This document shows positions 35,353-43,353 of a DNA stretch of 64,000 nucleotides, piece by piece. The notes below the pieces were generated by a model. The model was not told the origin of the DNA. It made no database searches and saw only the letters and a list, made by a program, of their open reading frames with translations. The DNA is taken from positions 558,001 to 622,000 of the forward strand of contig NZ_BMYM01000001.1 of the NCBI RefSeq assembly GCF_014652275.1, in the 5' to 3' direction. The position numbers and the translations under genes were made by a program. The first letter of the stretch is position 1; the number at the start of each line of letters is the position of its first letter. The stretch comes from Parahalioglobus pacificus (GTDB lineage Bacteria > Pseudomonadota > Gammaproteobacteria > Pseudomonadales > Halieaceae).

Positions 35353-38300
35353 GTGAGTAGTACCAGCGCGCCTCTGCGCGAAATTCCGGACATCAGCTTT
35401 CCGCCCGAGCTGCCCGTCAGTGAGCGGCGGGAGGACATTGCTGCGCTGATCAAAGAGCATCAGGTGGTGATTCTGGCCGGCGAGACAGGCTCGGGAAAAA
35501 CCACACAGCTGCCCAAGCTGTGTCTGTCGTTGGGCCGCGGCCTAAATGCACGAATTGGTCATACCCAACCGCGCAGGTTGGCGGCGCGTGCCGTTGCCCA
35601 GCGTATTGCCCAAGAGCTGGGCTGTGAGTTGGGGTCGGTGGTGGGCTACCAGGTGCGCTTCAACGATGAAGTCTCCGATGCCACCGCCATCAAGTTGATG
35701 ACGGACGGCATCCTGCTCAATGAAATGCAGCGTGACCGGGATCTAAAGGCCTACGACACGCTGATTATTGATGAGGCGCACGAGCGAAGCCTGAATATTG
35801 ATTTCATTCTGGGCTACCTCAAGCGCTTGCTGCCGCGTCGCCCCGACCTCAAAGTGATCATCACCTCCGCCACCATTGATGTGGAGAGTTTCTCCCGACA
35901 CTTTGACGATGCACCGATTATTGAAGTGTCTGGCCGCACCTTTCCGGTTGAGGTTGCCTATCTAGGCGAGCCCGAAGACCGTGAAGAGGGGGTTTATGCC
36001 CAGGTAGAACGCACGGTTGATGAGATTGCCGCAGGCCGCTACGGCAAGCGCGGCGATACGCTGGTTTTTCTGCCCGGCGAGCGTGATATTCGAGAGCTTG
36101 CCAAGCGGTTAAGACACCACGAGGCGATCGACGTACTTCCCCTTTATGCGCGCCTGAGCGCAGGCGAGCAGGCCAGGGTGTTTCGTGGCACCGGTAGTTC
36201 GCGCATGCGGGTAGTGCTTGCCACCAACGTTGCTGAAACGTCAATTACCGTGCCAGGCATTCGCTACGTGATTGATCCGGGTGATGCTCGCATCAGCCGT
36301 TACAGTTACCGCTCACGGCTGCAACGGTTACCCATTGAGCCGGTCTCCCAGGCCAGTGCGAATCAGCGTAAAGGTCGCTGCGGGCGAGTGGCAGAAGGTG
36401 TGTGCCTGCGACTTTACAGCGAAGATGATTTCAGCAGCCGTCCGGAGTTCACCGACCCCGAGATCCATAGGACCAATCTCGCCGCCGTTATCCTGCGCAT
36501 GCTGGAGCTGGGGCTTGGCGATATCAATCGCTTCCCCTTCGTGGACCCGCCCGACCCTCGAATGGTGCGTGACGGGTTTCGTCTTCTGCAGGAACTGGGT
36601 GCTGTCAGTGCGCGAAACAAGCTGACCAATCTGGGGCGCCGCATGGCGCGGCTGCCCATCGACCCCAGTCTGGCGAGAATGGTGCTGGCGGCGCAGGGGC
36701 AGGGATGCCTCGAAGAGGTGTTGGTTGTCGCCAGTGCCTTGTCCATTCAGGACCCACGCGAGAGGCCCTCGGATAAGCAATCCCAGTCTGATCAGTTCCA
36801 CGCGCGCTTCAAGCATCCCAAATCTGATTTTATGGCGCTGTTGAATCTGTGGCGGTACTACGAAGAGCAGCGTCAGGCGCTGAGTCAGAATCAGTTGCGC
36901 AAGCTGTGTAAGCGCGAGTTTCTTGCGTATTTACGGATGCGTGAATGGCGGGACGTGCACACCCAGCTGACGATTGCATGTCGGCAGCAGGGCATCAAGG
37001 CCAAACGGGAGCTGCCCGAAAAAGAAAACTACGACGGTACGCACCGCGCGCTGCTGGCAGGATTGCTCGGCAATATCGCCCAGCAGGATGAGGGACGAGA
37101 GTTCCTGGGTGCGCGCAATCGTAAACTGCAGATATTTCCCGGTTCCTCGCAGTACCGTAAGCCGCCCAAATGGATCGTGGCTGCCGAGATCGTCGAGACC
37201 AGCAAGGTGTTCGCCCGGGTTGTGGCCGCTATAGAGCCCCACTGGGTGCTGGACGTGAATCCGGAGCTACTCAAGCATCATTATTACGAGCCACGCTGGC
37301 AGCCACGAGCCGGCCGGGTCGTGGCCTGGGAACGTATTGCCTTGTTCGGACTGACTGTCAGCGATCGCCGGTCGGTGCACTACGGCCCCATTGATCCTGA
37401 AACCTCGCGGGAAGTCTTTATCCGAGAAGCCTTGATTGCGGGACGCTACAAACGGCCACCTGTTTTCCTGCGCGCCAATCTCGCGCTGGTTAAGGAGGTG
37501 GAAGACCTTGAGTCGCGCACACGCCGGCGCGACATATTGGTCGATGAAAACGTGCTCTACGCGTTCTATGAGGAGCGCCTTCCCGCCACCCTCTATACCA
37601 CGCGGCAACTCGCTAGCTGGTTGAAGCGTCACGCCGCTCAGGCGAAGGCGCTAGAGATTGATCGCGGATTGCTAATGGCAAGAGATCCCGGCGCAGAACT
37701 GGGACAACAGTTTCCCGACAGTCTTGAGTGGGAGGGTACGAACTACGCGCTGAGCTATCAGTTCGAACCGGGTGGCGAGTCCGACGGCGTGTCGGTAACG
37801 ATTCCGATTGCGCTGCTTAATCGCGTTCCCCGCTTTCGTTTCGATTGGCTGGTGCCCGGCTTGTTGCGAGACAAGTGCATCCAACTGGTGAAGGCGCTGC
37901 CCAAGACCCAGCGCAAGCACCTGGTGCCGGTGCCGGATATGGTGGACCGCGCACTGTCAGCTCTGACGCCCGATAACACGGACTTACTGGCTGCACTGGC
38001 TGAGCAGTTCCGCCGAATGGCGGGTGTGAGGCTGGCACCCTCTGACTGGCAATTAGACAAGCTGGATAGCTACTACCGCATGAACCACCGCATCGTCGAT
38101 GCGCAGGGCAAGTTATTGGCTCAGGGCCGAGATCTGGATGCGCTGGTAGGCCAGTTTCGTGATGGACAGCCAGAGGAGGTGGCCACCCGGCCCGACAACA
38201 GTCCGGCCCGCGACGGCATCAGCCAATGGGATTTCGACGAATTACCCCTGCAGTGGCAATTCAGTCAGGCGGGCGTCGATATCGTCAGCTACCCCGCTCT

Positions 38301-39090
38301 GGTGGATAAACAAGAAAATGTCTCGATCACCCTGTTTGACTACGCTGACGATGCATTGCTTGCTCATCAGCAGGGTGTGGCACGGTTGGCCATGCTCAGT
38401 CAGGGGCAGGGTGTGCGCTACCTGCGCAAGCAGTTACTCAGGGGGAATGACTACAATCTGGCGCTGGCCGGCAGTCAGCTGGACAGGTCGGCGTTGATCG
38501 ATGACATGATTGCGGCGGTCTGCTTGCACGTCCTCGGGACGGAGCTGCCCAGATCGCGACAGGACTTTGAGCAACATATGACGGAGCTGCGTGCACAACT
38601 GGTGCCCCTAGTCACGGAATGGGAAAAGACGCTGTTCAATACCCTGCAATGCCTTGCACAGGTTCGCCAGCTGATGGCGGGGCTGCCTAAGGGTCAGTAT
38701 GGAGATAGCCTCGATGATGTGAACGTTCAAATTTCGATGCTGTTTGCGCCGGGCTTTATCACCCGCGCTGGACATGAGTGGTTCTCGCAGTATCCGCGTT
38801 ACGTAAAAGCGCTGGTGAACCGGCTGCAGCGATTGAGCGGGCAATACGACAAAGACCAGAAGTACACCCATGAGCTCGAAGCGCTGACTCTGCCTCTCAC
38901 TGAATTACTGCTGCAGCGCCCCGGCGCGATGCAACTGGCCGAGCCTGTCTATCGCTATGCATGGATGTTGCAGGAGTTTCGTGTCTCACTATTTGCCCAG
39001 AACTTGGGTACGCGCCAGGCGGTGTCTACCAAGCGATTGAAGGCGCAATGGCAGGCGGTTACGGAGTGGCTGGCGGTCAATCCGCGCTGA
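35353..39090 (+). CDS. hrpA: DEAH-box ATP-dependent RNA helicase HrpA
   Basis: A 1245-residue helicase of the HrpA type (family about 1300). The RecA-like pair is complete: Walker A GETGSGKT (43-50), DEAH (140-143), SAT (ITSATID), the QRKGRCGRV arginine-finger motif, then the winged-helix/ratchet region and the long C-terminal part found only in HrpA. HrpA rescues stalled or collided ribosomes and acts in mRNA processing. It starts at a GTG (VSSTSAPLR) 19 bp after fadD. The downstream 245 bp are non-coding and lead to the hvf operon. Confidence 0.95.
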   Translation: MSSTSAPLREIPDISFPPELPVSERREDIAALIKEHQVVILAGETGSGKTTQLPKLCLSLGRGLNARIGHTQPRRLAARAVAQRIAQELGCELGSVVGYQVRFNDEVSDATAIKLMTDGILLNEMQRDRDLKAYDTLIIDEAHERSLNIDFILGYLKRLLPRRPDLKVIITSATIDVESFSRHFDDAPIIEVSGRTFPVEVAYLGEPEDREEGVYAQVERTVDEIAAGRYGKRGDTLVFLPGERDIRELAKRLRHHEAIDVLPLYARLSAGEQARVFRGTGSSRMRVVLATNVAETSITVPGIRYVIDPGDARISRYSYRSRLQRLPIEPVSQASANQRKGRCGRVAEGVCLRLYSEDDFSSRPEFTDPEIHRTNLAAVILRMLELGLGDINRFPFVDPPDPRMVRDGFRLLQELGAVSARNKLTNLGRRMARLPIDPSLARMVLAAQGQGCLEEVLVVASALSIQDPRERPSDKQSQSDQFHARFKHPKSDFMALLNLWRYYEEQRQALSQNQLRKLCKREFLAYLRMREWRDVHTQLTIACRQQGIKAKRELPEKENYDGTHRALLAGLLGNIAQQDEGREFLGARNRKLQIFPGSSQYRKPPKWIVAAEIVETSKVFARVVAAIEPHWVLDVNPELLKHHYYEPRWQPRAGRVVAWERIALFGLTVSDRRSVHYGPIDPETSREVFIREALIAGRYKRPPVFLRANLALVKEVEDLESRTRRRDILVDENVLYAFYEERLPATLYTTRQLASWLKRHAAQAKALEIDRGLLMARDPGAELGQQFPDSLEWEGTNYALSYQFEPGGESDGVSVTIPIALLNRVPRFRFDWLVPGLLRDKCIQLVKALPKTQRKHLVPVPDMVDRALSALTPDNTDLLAALAEQFRRMAGVRLAPSDWQLDKLDSYYRMNHRIVDAQGKLLAQGRDLDALVGQFRDGQPEEVATRPDNSPARDGISQWDFDELPLQWQFSQAGVDIVSYPALVDKQENVSITLFDYADDALLAHQQGVARLAMLSQGQGVRYLRKQLLRGNDYNLALAGSQLDRSALIDDMIAAVCLHVLGTELPRSRQDFEQHMTELRAQLVPLVTEWEKTLFNTLQCLAQVRQLMAGLPKGQYGDSLDDVNVQISMLFAPGFITRAGHEWFSQYPRYVKALVNRLQRLSGQYDKDQKYTHELEALTLPLTELLLQRPGAMQLAEPVYRYAWMLQEFRVSLFAQNLGTRQAVSTKRLKAQWQAVTEWLAVNPR

Positions 39091-39170
39091 ATCGGAACCG
39101 GGACGTTCTTCGCTGTCAAAGCTCCCAATGTGCGGTGCGCCGAGGCGCCTGAATAGGGGAGTGCTTCACT

Positions 39171-39199
39171 TTGACAAACTGTGAATTATTACCAATGCT
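39171..39199 (+). promoter_or_regulatory. Candidate hvfA promoter containing a 16-base shared element
   Basis: A perfect TTGACA (39171-39176) is followed after 17 bp by a poor AATGCT, so a regulated promoter is plausible. The element TGTGAATTATTACCAA (39180-39195) overlaps the spacer and recurs with one change upstream of the phosphatase gene at 42073-42088. The rest of the 245-bp gap between hrpA and hvfA shows nothing else identifiable. Confidence 0.4.
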
Positions 39200-39335
39200 T
39201 ATTCGCGTGACAGGAAACTTCACAGGTACTCACCGGTCATAGGTACCACGAACGCTGTCCGGGTTGTCCGGGATTCGTTATCAAGCAGTAAAACATGATT
39301 AGATGTACCAATAGAGTAACTACAGGGAACTGAAC

Positions 39336-39677
39336 ATGGCTCAATCAAAGAAACCTCTGGCTGCAGCGCTTGGCGCGGCATTTCTGGCAACGTCTCTCTC
39401 GCCCCTGGCGTCGGCCGATGTAAACCCGTTCTCAGCCCAGCAGCTCAGCGGCGGCTACGACCTGGCGAGCTTCGGCGGTCACGCTAAAGACGGCGAAGGC
39501 AAATGCGGTGAAGGCAAGTGCGGCGAAGGTAAATGCGGCGACGAAAAAGCTGAAGGCGAAGGCAAGTGTGGCGAAGGCAAGTGCGGCGGCGACAAAGCTG
39601 AAGGCGAAGGCAAGTGCGGCGGCGACAAAGCTGAAGGCGAAGGCAAGTGCGGCGAAGGTAAGTGCGGCGGCGCCTAA
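39336..39677 (+). CDS. hvfA: HvfA-type RiPP metallophore precursor
   Basis: A 113-residue exported precursor peptide. Residues 1-27 form a Sec signal (ending PLASA), followed by the leader NPFSAQQLSGGY typical of HvfA/bufferin peptides. From residue 54 on it consists of eight EGKCG units, grouped 3-2-1-2 and separated by DEKAEG or GDKAEG spacers, giving Cys57, 62, 67, 78, 83, 94, 105 and 110 and no other cysteine. In known HvfA the Cys of EGKCG is converted by the MNIO enzyme to an oxazolone/thioamide that binds copper. AGGGA precedes the ATG. The next two genes are the matching maturation enzymes. The peptide should act in the periplasm as a copper trap. Confidence 0.92.
   Translation: MAQSKKPLAAALGAAFLATSLSPLASADVNPFSAQQLSGGYDLASFGGHAKDGEGKCGEGKCGEGKCGDEKAEGEGKCGEGKCGGDKAEGEGKCGGDKAEGEGKCGEGKCGGA
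39495..39668 (+). repeat. Eight EGKCG-coding repeats in hvfA
   Basis: In-frame 15-base units coding EGKCG (variants of GAAGGCAAGTGCGGC) occur eight times, with six-codon spacers coding GDKAEG-like sequence in three places. The near identity at DNA level suggests recent expansion by slippage or recombination. Confidence 0.9.
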
Positions 39678-39680
39678 GCG

Positions 39681-40529
39681 ATGGCTGACAACAACCGGGA
39701 ATTCCGCGGCGCGGGTCTCGGTCTCAGGCGGGCCCTTCTGGGCCCGCTCTCGTCTATGGCCGATGAGGCTGTCGACTTCATGGAGTTAGCACCCGAGAAC
39801 TGGATTGGTGTGGGTGGCCGCTTTGGGCGTCAGTTAAGAGCCTTGGCGGAGAAGCACACCATCGCGTTTCACGGGCTCTCTCTTGATGTTGGCGGCCCGG
39901 ACCCCATCGACACTGACCTGGTAAAGGCGGTGCGGAATCTGATGTCGGAGCTTCAGGCCCCGATTTACAGTGAGCATTTAACGTACTGTGCGGCAGAGGG
40001 GCATCTCTATGACCTGTTGCCCATACCTTTTACGGAGGAGGCCGTGCACCACGTGGCAGCGCGCATCCGCCAGGTTCAGGACATTATCGGTGAGCCCATA
40101 GCACTGGAAAATGCGTCTTACTATGCGCAAGCGCACCACGACATGACGGAAGCGGAATTCATCACGGCGGTGCTGGAGGAGGCGGATTGTGGGCTTCTTT
40201 TGGACGTCAACAACATCTATGTAAACAGTATTAATCACCGCTACGACCCCGTGGCCTTTTTGGACTCGCTGCCACTGGACCGGGCGCGTTACATCCATAT
40301 TGCAGGGCACTTCGACGAAGCGGACGACCTAAAGGTCGACACCCATGGGGCAGACATCATCGACCCCGTATGGCGCTTACTCGATCAGGCCTATGAGCGC
40401 GTTGGACCCTTACCCACTCTGCTGGAGCGTGACTTTAACTTGCCGCCCCTGTCGGAGTTGCTGACCGATATCGAACGCATACGCGCGGCTCAGTCGGCTG
40501 CGATTGGCAACGAGGCGCTGCGGGCATGA
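39681..40529 (+). CDS. hvfB: MNIO (DUF692) multinuclear iron oxidative enzyme
   Basis: A 282-residue TIM-barrel enzyme of the MNIO/DUF692 family that oxidatively modifies precursor cysteines. Candidate metal ligands lie in the expected blocks: His64 (FHGLSL), Glu98-His99 (YSEHLTYC), Glu143-Asn144 (LENASYY), Asp175 and Asn177 (LLLDVNNIYVNS), His206/210 (YIHIAGH), Asp220-His222 (DTHG) and Glu249 (LLERD). The ATG lies 3 nt after the hvfA stop with no clear ribosome site, so translation is probably coupled. A strong hairpin sits within its first 25 codons. Its product should modify the EGKCG units with HvfC. Confidence 0.93.
   Translation: MADNNREFRGAGLGLRRALLGPLSSMADEAVDFMELAPENWIGVGGRFGRQLRALAEKHTIAFHGLSLDVGGPDPIDTDLVKAVRNLMSELQAPIYSEHLTYCAAEGHLYDLLPIPFTEEAVHHVAARIRQVQDIIGEPIALENASYYAQAHHDMTEAEFITAVLEEADCGLLLDVNNIYVNSINHRYDPVAFLDSLPLDRARYIHIAGHFDEADDLKVDTHGADIIDPVWRLLDQAYERVGPLPTLLERDFNLPPLSELLTDIERIRAAQSAAIGNEALRA
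39728..39747 (+). other. Strong hairpin at the start of hvfB
   Basis: GCGGGCCC and GGGCCCGC form a perfect 8-bp GC stem around TTCT, 50 bp after the hvfA stop and inside the hvfB coding sequence. It lacks a T-run, so it is not a simple terminator. It may slow ribosomes or protect the hvfA mRNA 3' side, keeping the precursor in excess over the enzyme. Confidence 0.55.
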
Positions 40530-41281
40530 GCGCGAATAGCAACTTAAAAGCGCAGCAGATGGAGATGGCCAGTTTTCTGCGCGATCCCGAGCATAATGCA
40601 CCGCCTGCCGGCATCGAAGCCCGGCGATTGAAGATTTACCAGGACCTCATTTACAACAATATTGAGGGCTTTATCAATAGCGGCTTTCCCGTGCTGAAAA
40701 GCCTATACGACGATTCGGACTGGCATGCGCTAGTGCGCCGCTTCATAGACGGACACCGCTGCCACACGCCATACTTCCTGGAGATTAGTCAGGAGTTTCT
40801 CCACTTTCTCACCGAAGACTACGAGCCTCGTGACTGCGATCCGCCGTTTATGGCTGAGTTGGCACACTACGAATGGGTAGAGCTGGGTTTAGACGTTGCG
40901 GAGGATGAAATCCCGCAGGACTGCCCTGAGGCCGACGTGTTGAGCCTGGTTCCCCGCTTGTCGCCCGTGGCTTGGGTGTTGGCGTATATATGGCCGGTTC
41001 ATGAAATTGGGCCCGGACATCGACCGTCTCAATCGGAGCAACCCACCTTTTTGGCGGTGTATCGCGACCGCGAGGACAAAGTGCGCTTTATGGCGCTGAA
41101 CCCTGCCATGGCCAGGCTGCTGGAGCTGGTGCGTGACAATGAGGGCGAATTGGCCACAGCACTTGTGGCGCAACTGGCAGCAGAGCTTTCCACAACCAAC
41201 GAGGCTATCGCGCAGTTTGCCAGCCAGGAGCTGAACCAGCTGCGCTCCTCGGGCATAATTTACTGCGAGCCCAAGTCGTAG
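40526..41281 (+). CDS. hvfC: DUF2063 partner protein of the MNIO enzyme
   Basis: A 251-residue protein whose first 100 residues show the DUF2063 pattern: QQMEMASFLRDPEHNAPPAGIEARRLKIYQDLIYNNIEGFINSGFPVLKSL, RRFIDGHRCHTPYFLEISQEFL and PPFMAELAHYEWVELGL. DUF2063 proteins bind the leader of the precursor and present it to the MNIO enzyme. The C-terminal part (about 130-250) is a second helical domain rich in Leu/Ala, typical of HvfC. The start overlaps the hvfB stop by 4 nt (ATGA). It has no cysteine-rich or catalytic motif of its own. Confidence 0.9.
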   Translation: MSANSNLKAQQMEMASFLRDPEHNAPPAGIEARRLKIYQDLIYNNIEGFINSGFPVLKSLYDDSDWHALVRRFIDGHRCHTPYFLEISQEFLHFLTEDYEPRDCDPPFMAELAHYEWVELGLDVAEDEIPQDCPEADVLSLVPRLSPVAWVLAYIWPVHEIGPGHRPSQSEQPTFLAVYRDREDKVRFMALNPAMARLLELVRDNEGELATALVAQLAAELSTTNEAIAQFASQELNQLRSSGIIYCEPKS

Positions 41282-41316
41282 CAAAATAGCGGCCGCCAAG
41301 AGACTGAACGTCATAC

Positions 41317-42039
41317 ATGCCCCGTATTCTTTTTATCATTATCCTGCTGTTTTCCCCGGTACCTGCTGCACAAGAGGTGCTGGAGCCGGAGGAAAACGTT
41401 GATCCATTGGAGTGGTTCAATCGGCCAATGTTCGCCGTTAACGACCAACTGGATCGCTTCCTGCTCAAGCCGGTGGCAACGGGTTATGATTTTGTGATGC
41501 CGGACCCGGCGCAGCGCGGTGTAGGTAATTTTTTTGCCAACCTGTATGACTTTAACGCTGCCATTAACGCGGTGTTGCAAGGCCGGTTTTTGGGCGCCGC
41601 ACAGGGCGGTGGGCGTTTCCTGGTGAACTCCACCGTTGGGCTGCTGGGGCTTTTCGATGTCGCAACACCCCTGGGAATCCGGCCGTATCGCACCGACTTT
41701 GGTCACACCTTGGCGATATGGGGCGTACCCGAAGGGCCTTATGTGATGGTGCCCTTGTTCGGGCCGCGAACCTTCCGCAGCGGCACAGGTACCATTGTGG
41801 ATACTTACACCTCGGTCCCCACCTATATCGATAATGTCGCCCTCCGGAACTCCATCTGGGGCACCGAGCTTATCGATGGGCGTGCCCGCTTACTCTCCGC
41901 CGATGAGCTGATCAGCGGTGATCGCTATATCTTCGTCCGTGATGCCTATATTCAACAGCGCCGCGCACTGGTGAATGACGGGGAAGTTGAAGATAGCTTC
42001 TCCGATTTTGGGGATGATTGGGACGACGAAGAGTTCTGA
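41317..42039 (+). CDS. mlaA: MlaA/VacJ family protein lacking a lipobox
   Basis: A 240-residue MlaA homologue; MlaA removes phospholipids from the outer leaflet of the outer membrane. Signatures: DPLEWFNRPMFAVNDQLDRFLLKPVATGY, VGNFFANLYDFNAAINAVLQG, FLVNSTVGLLGLFDVATPLG and the VPLFGPRTFRSGTG block. MlaA is normally a lipoprotein, but here the N-terminus (MPRILFIIILLFSPVPAAQEV) contains no cysteine, so it would be cleaved by signal peptidase I and be unlipidated. The acidic tail (DFGDDWDDEEF) is also notable. It begins 35 bp after hvfC on the same strand, so it is probably in the hvf transcript. No other mla gene is here. Confidence 0.88.
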   Translation: MPRILFIIILLFSPVPAAQEVLEPEENVDPLEWFNRPMFAVNDQLDRFLLKPVATGYDFVMPDPAQRGVGNFFANLYDFNAAINAVLQGRFLGAAQGGGRFLVNSTVGLLGLFDVATPLGIRPYRTDFGHTLAIWGVPEGPYVMVPLFGPRTFRSGTGTIVDTYTSVPTYIDNVALRNSIWGTELIDGRARLLSADELISGDRYIFVRDAYIQQRRALVNDGEVEDSFSDFGDDWDDEEF

Positions 42040-42044
42040 TACCC

Positions 42045-42066
42045 CGGCCGTTAATGGGGCCGTTTT
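42045..42066 (+). terminator. Rho-independent-like terminator after mlaA
   Basis: CGGCC and GGCCG pair around an eight-base loop and are followed by TTTT. It lies just after the mlaA stop and should end the hvfABC-mlaA transcript. The 16-base element for the next gene begins 7 bp later. Confidence 0.55.
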
Positions 42067-42072
42067 CAAAAG

Positions 42073-42088
42073 TGTGAATTCTTACCAA
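42073..42088 (+). promoter_or_regulatory. Second copy of the 16-base element
   Basis: TGTGAATTCTTACCAA differs at one base from the element upstream of hvfA and has the same orientation. It lies 54 bp before the preferred ATG of the phosphatase gene. Recognition by the same regulator or alternative sigma factor is possible. Confidence 0.4.
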
Positions 42089-42141
42089 ACCCGTCTGCGA
42101 CCGGTTGTTTGACCGTGGCGTTGGGCGTAACGTGCCCGGAA

Positions 42142-43353
42142 ATGAACAGTGGATATCGCCAGATGACGGTCAATGGCAATGTCCTCGTCATCGATGATGA
42201 CGCCTCGCGCGCGCAAGAGCTGGCCCAGCTGGTGCGAGAGGGTGGCTACAGCGCCAATGTGGTCACAGACGTGAATAGCTCACATTACTCCCTCAGCACC
42301 GACAGTGAGTTGGACGTTATCCTGTGTGAGCTCAACCTCAAGGACGTATTCTGGAACGACGCCAGGCAAACTCTGCGTGAGATGGATGTGCAGGTACCTG
42401 CCATCATGTTCAGCGATGAGGCGGAGTCTGAGCGGATGATGACGGCGTTGCGCCTGGGTGCCAGCGATTTCTTCGTGCGGCCTGTGGAAGATCCTCAGGC
42501 GCTGCATGAGTCTATTGCTCGCTGTGTGCGTCAGCGGCAGATGCGGCGCGAGCTTCAGGATTCCCGGCAGCGGCTGGAAGCGGCCAATCTCGAGTTGCGA
42601 GGTACCGTCAAGGTGCTGGAACAGGACCAGCAGGCGGGCCGGCAGGTGCAGCTGGCGATGCTGCCCGAGTCGCCCATGGTGAGTGGCGACTTTGTGTTCA
42701 GTCACACAGTCATTCCCTCTTTGTACCTCAGTGGCGATTTTACCGACTACTTCACTGTGGGCGACCGCTACGTCACATTTTTTATGGCCGACGTGTCTGG
42801 CCACGGTAGCTCCTCGGCGTTTGCGACGGTGCTTTTGAAAAACCTGTTTGCGCGCAAGCGCTCGGATTTTCTGCGCAAAAACGACGACACTATTCTCAGC
42901 CCCGTGGGTATGCTGAAGCGGGCAAATCACGATCTGTTGGATCTGGATGTGGGGAAATTCGCAACCATGGTGGTGGGCGTGCTGGATCTGGTGAATAACA
43001 GCCTGCGCTATAGCGTGGCTGGGCACCTTCCACAGCCTGTGCTGATGTCCTCCGAGGGGGCACGCTACCTGCGCGGGGAGGGCTCAGCGGTGGGCATCAT
43101 GGTGGATGCCCACTACGAAGAACACATGCTTGAGCTGCCCGCTCGCTTTACGCTGGCCCTTTTTTCCGATGGCATATTGGAAATTCTGCCGCCGCAAAGC
43201 CTGATTGAAAAAGAAAAGTATTTCCTGAACGTATTTGACGAAGCGGCAGAGTCACCTGAAGTCCTGGCGCATCGGTTGGGATTAAATACGGTGGAGACTG
43301 CGCCCGACGATATCGCAGCGTTGTTTATCAGCAAGCGGGGCGAAGATGTCTGA
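42142..43353 (+). CDS. PP2C (SpoIIE-type) phosphatase with degenerate receiver domain
   Basis: A protein of about 403 residues: an N-terminal receiver-like domain (about 12-130), a coiled linker (RRELQDSRQRLEAANLELRGTVKVLEQD) and a C-terminal PP2C phosphatase. Phosphatase metal residues are visible in SGDFTDYF, FFMADVSGHG, LFSDGI and APDDIAALF. The receiver keeps the acidic pocket DDD but has Glu63 (ILCELNL) in place of the phospho-acceptor Asp and Arg for the conserved Lys (FFVRPVED). The layout matches RssB/HsbR-like partner-switching phosphatases. It overlaps the STAS gene by 8 nt and should dephosphorylate its product. The start is uncertain: ATG at 42142 or 42163. Confidence 0.87.
   Translation: MNSGYRQMTVNGNVLVIDDDASRAQELAQLVREGGYSANVVTDVNSSHYSLSTDSELDVILCELNLKDVFWNDARQTLREMDVQVPAIMFSDEAESERMMTALRLGASDFFVRPVEDPQALHESIARCVRQRQMRRELQDSRQRLEAANLELRGTVKVLEQDQQAGRQVQLAMLPESPMVSGDFVFSHTVIPSLYLSGDFTDYFTVGDRYVTFFMADVSGHGSSSAFATVLLKNLFARKRSDFLRKNDDTILSPVGMLKRANHDLLDLDVGKFATMVVGVLDLVNNSLRYSVAGHLPQPVLMSSEGARYLRGEGSAVGIMVDAHYEEHMLELPARFTLALFSDGILEILPPQSLIEKEKYFLNVFDEAAESPEVLAHRLGLNTVETAPDDIAALFISKRGEDV

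Noticed and set aside
39495-39668. Regular short DNA repeats that could suggest a CRISPR-like array
   Set aside because: The units are 15-base in-frame codon repeats with coding spacers, without the repeat-spacer sizes of CRISPR or cas genes nearby.
39508-39789. A Lys/Ala-rich reading frame overlapping hvfA that resembles histone H1-like proteins
   Set aside because: It is the shifted frame of the EGKCG repeats; the hvfA frame has a signal peptide, a family leader and matching downstream enzymes.
42280-43026. Long His-rich open frame (248 codons) on the minus strand across the phosphatase gene
   Set aside because: Antisense to a well-supported phosphatase; its composition mirrors the GC-rich codon pattern and it has no family motif.
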